From: Aquila chrysaetos chrysaetos
Lineage: Eukaryota; Chordata; Aves; Accipitriformes; Accipitridae
NCBI RefSeq assembly: GCF_900496995.4
Contig: NC_044019.1
Location: forward strand, 3,534,001-3,598,000
Reading direction: 5' to 3'
DNA length: 64,000 nucleotides
In this document: in pieces, positions 60,701 through 64,000 of the stretch
Layout of the letters: each line of letters begins with the position of its first letter
Position numbering within the stretch: position 1 is the first letter of the stretch
Notes under the pieces: generated by a model
The model's database searches: none
Seen by the model: only the letters and a program-made list of their open reading frames with translations
What the model was told of the DNA's origin: nothing
Made by a program: the position numbers and the translations under genes

Positions 60701-63700
60701 CGTGGCTCGAGGGATGGCTGTTCCGTGGCCCCGTTACTGACAGCGTTGTTGTGTCCCGTGGGTTTTCATCGGACAGTTGTAGAGCAGCGCTGTTTTTACT
60801 AAAGCCGTTTGTGTGATGTGAACAACAAATCAGGCGGGTAGAGAGATCATTTCTTAACACCTTAATGTGTGACTCGCCAGCAAGTATATAGGCAGATAAA
60901 TGGCAGATCTGTGAGTGAACAGTTACAGGTGATTTGATGAAGGGTTCAATAAAGCAGCATGTCTGCCTCTGCTGATGTGAGGAATTTTCAGCAAACTGCC
61001 GACGGGAGAGAAAGAGTCGATGCAGTCCTGATGTCTGTCAGTAGCATATTTTCACTTTTTAAATGGCTGAATATGAATGAAAACTTTGGTGGGTGGACAC
61101 TGCTGTTCATATCCTGGCAATCTGACGCTCAGAATTGCCTGACATTTCTACAGGTTTTGAATGACGGATGAAGTTTGATCACTGACACAGGAGCTGTATG
61201 TCAACTATATATGCTGCTCTTCTGAAAAGAAGAAAATGATGGTGGTTGTGCGCTTAGTGGTCTGTGTTCAGGACTCTGCAGAAAAGAGAGAGGGGTCTCT
61301 GACAATGTTTTCTGCATTTAATATTTACAGTTAACATTATTCTGTACTAAGTGTGCTAGCAGCAGGTTGAGTTTGTTACCTCATGCAATATATACACAGA
61401 TCTGCTTACACAACTCATCAAAAGAACATGAAAATCAAGCCAAGAAAGCACATGAGAGACTGAAATTATGGTGGGAGTGCGTGACACAAAGCAGTTAAAA
61501 TTCCTTCTGTAGACATTCTGAAAAACAATGGAATCACCAAAGAGTGGAGTTGGTGATGGATAGAAATACTTGCTGCCAGAATTACCCTTTCAGAGCTTTT
61601 CAAATTGGGAATGAACAGTTTTGAACAAGATCCAAATAAGTTTATAAATATTCTCATTAAGTCCTTTGCAGAAAAATTCACTTGGTTTTGTGGAAGAGTG
61701 GATCCAGTACTGTTGTCCAAACCTATAAGGGTTTGTCATCCAGAATGATCAATTGCTTTGAGCAATGGGGCAAGGTTTGCAATCTGATCAAAATCCTTTA
61801 GGTTTTGACTGCTTCACGTAAGGAACTGCACTGAATATTCCCCCTAAATCTGAGATGTCCTGTGGCGGAAGAATATTGGATTGCAAAGATTGGCACGGTT
61901 GTTGGAAATATTAAATAACCGCAATTGTGAAGTAAGGAAGGTGAAGTATTCTTTTAAGAATTTTTAGTGCTTTCAAGTTAAAATGGTTTAGCATCAGTTT
62001 AAGTTCTCTATTAGTTTGGTTTTAGTATGTAGTGTCTACAATCTATAACTTAAACTGCCTTTGTATATCAGTTGTCATGTGTTGAGGTTAAACTTTGATA
62101 AGGGTTTGAATAGGGAAGAAGCGAGTTTGCAAGGCAGATTATGTCAAATGAGCTGGGAATATTCAAGTAGTTATTGAACCAAAATAAGACCTTCATGTTT
62201 CTTTTAAAAGCAAACAAATATATACACATTTTGCTTTAACTTCATTCATATTTTGTGTCATATATATCAAAGCAAATAATTGTTGTTTTGTAACAGGCTT
62301 TAGAAGTGTAGTGTTCAGAGTAGTGAATGATCTCTGCCTTAGTTTAGAAGTAAACCTGAAGTGTCTGATATTTTGTATCCTACAACTTAATGATACAGCA
62401 TTTGGTCATTGAAGACTTGCAGCGTTCTGCTAATTTACTGTTGGAGAGCTACGCTGTTTTGTAGTGTTTCATTGTGTAGTTAGCAGCAGTTACCCAGCAA
62501 CTTCCAAACAGAAGTGTTTCAAGCTCTTATATGGCTTTTTGCAGTACCAATGCGTTAAAGCAGCCTTCTCCCTGAGTTTTACCAGTGTCTTGATTTCTGT
62601 TCTGTTGATCTTACTTATGTGTAACTCACAAGGAATTTAATTTAGTCTGCAAAAGTCTACTTAGCATTAGAACTGCCTGGGAAGCAAAATGAACGCAATG
62701 ATGCTTGCATGGTTACACCAGTAAAACTCCCCATGAGGACAGCCTTATCCCAGAATAAGAATACGCTTCCCAGGTTGCTTATATCATATTGCAAGTCCCC
62801 TCTCACGAACTGCTCTTCTCCTAGCACAGGAAGATGTACACTCAGCACTCTTAATTGTAATAAAACACCCTCATGAGGGTTTTAAATGGCATAATGAGTC
62901 CAGCAGCTTTTTTCACAGAGGTCTTACACCCAAGACCAATTCTAACAAATCTGCTGTGACTTAAATTTAAAAGTATGAAATAGGACTGCTAATGTAATAG
63001 TAGGATCTAATCAGCAGTGAACAGAGAAATGGTTATAGGCATGGGTCCTGTGCATTTTATACTTCAGTAGAGACACATAACCTGAACATAAACAGTCTAG
63101 TTTACTTGAGCTTCACAAACATGAACTGTGACAAGCAGATATTGGGAGTATGTTGCAAATTGGAAGAATGTTTAATTCCCTTTGCTCTTGTAGTGCCTCA
63201 TTTTTGTTTAATTGTACTCTCGTGTACTTCAGTTTAAGAGCAGTCATTTCTCTTATTACTCTGTAATTGTTTATGACTGCTAAATACTTCATAGCTTTTA
63301 AAATATTACTGTTTCTATTCCTGTTACAGACACATGGTGCAGATAAGCTAAACAAATGTCTAATTGTTCTTTGCTGGCTAGGTTACAGAGAAAGGGTTTT
63401 AGTAGAAGACTAAACTTTATTAGGCAAAGGAACTAAAGCTGAATATATTCACTGAGTATGTAGGAAATCAAGAAGCATTTATATCAGCTTTTGTCCACGC
63501 CCAAGGATTATTATGATAAATCATAATGTTCCAGTTAATGTCCAGGTTTGGTTGTCTGGGAGGCAGACTAATGTCACTTTGAGTATAGAAGGGATCTGTA
63601 AGTGTACTCAGGGAAAACACAGTCTTATAAGAATGGGAAGTGATGCATGTGTGAAAGGAGAGTAGAAATCATAATAATTTTCTGTACTATTTTTTCAGAT

Positions 63701-64000
63701 AACAAAGATCACGCCTTGTGGAAACTGCACTTTATTTTAGGTATGTAAAGATGTCACAAAAAAGGTGATCTGTCTTTAAACTCTCTTGCTTCTTCTGACA
63801 AGTGTTACTCCACCAGAAGTCATAGTCTGTAGAAGACAAATACGCGTAACTTGTTTTTCATTTAGACTTTAGGAAATCTATTTATAGCTAAGTGGCTAGA
63901 AGTTTCTGTAATTCATGTATAAATCCATCTTATTCCACAAGAAAATACATTTACAGTACCTGTCTATAAATATGTCTATAACATTCATATCAAAGAAAAT
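60701..64000. other. Unassigned sequence upstream of SRSF10
   Basis: AT-rich sequence without a recognisable exon, tRNA or repeat. Frames such as 60959-61171 are short and motif-free. By vertebrate synteny the next gene would be MYOM3, but nothing of its immunoglobulin or fibronectin domains is visible here. Confidence 0.4.

Noticed and set aside
60530-61171. A divergent coding gene at the SRSF10 promoter
   Set aside because: The AAGATGG element suggests a possible start, but the frames to the right are short, have no motifs and no clear splice-linked continuation.

Overview
This is a vertebrate nuclear window, almost certainly from a bird. It has split genes with GT-AG introns, CpG-island promoters and long AT-rich noncoding stretches. 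It also carries an alpha/beta-type provirus with a tRNA-Trp primer site, 6-bp target duplication and TG...CA ends. Gene order and orientation match the vertebrate block GALE(-), HMGCL(-), FUCA1(-), CNR2(-), PNRC2(+), SRSF10(-), which in human lies at 1p36. All exon coordinates were read directly from splice sites, reading frame and family resemblance; no database search was run.

Layout: 1 to about 2.6 kb holds the 5' part of GALE (three coding exons; the rest lies beyond the left edge), with a striking minisatellite in its first intron. 2.97-7.74 kb is a complete nine-exon HMGCL (323 aa). 9.6-20.43 kb is a complete eight-exon FUCA1 (451 aa). Its third intron carries a young 5.57-kb endogenous retrovirus in antisense orientation, with LTRs identical by eye. 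22.15-23.27 kb is the single coding exon of CNR2 (349 aa). 23.3-43.5 kb is gene-poor and contains an 8.76-kb gammaretrovirus-like provirus (minus strand, 32,756-41,514) with a long gag, a broken pol and a truncated env. 43.9-48.5 kb is PNRC2 (two noncoding 5' exons, one coding exon, long 3' UTR). 49.1-60.1 kb is SRSF10 (six coding exons, 262 aa), which includes a minor-class AT-AC (U12-type) intron. 60.2-64 kb holds nothing I can assign.

The host genes do not form one pathway. GALE interconverts UDP-sugars, HMGCL ends ketogenesis and leucine breakdown in mitochondria, FUCA1 removes fucose in lysosomes, CNR2 is a cannabinoid GPCR, PNRC2 is a nuclear-receptor coactivator and decapping/NMD factor, and SRSF10 is a splicing regulator. 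PNRC2 and SRSF10 converge tail to tail.

The most interesting items are: (i) the FUCA1-intron provirus, whose interior contains the 3' end of a different retroviral RNA ending in AATAAA plus 53 A residues, which looks like a captured polyadenylated transcript; (ii) about 20 tandem copies of a 5'-splice-site-like sequence in GALE intron 1; (iii) the AT-AC intron of SRSF10 with a candidate frame-breaking cassette exon inside it; (iv) a 56-codon upstream ORF in PNRC2.
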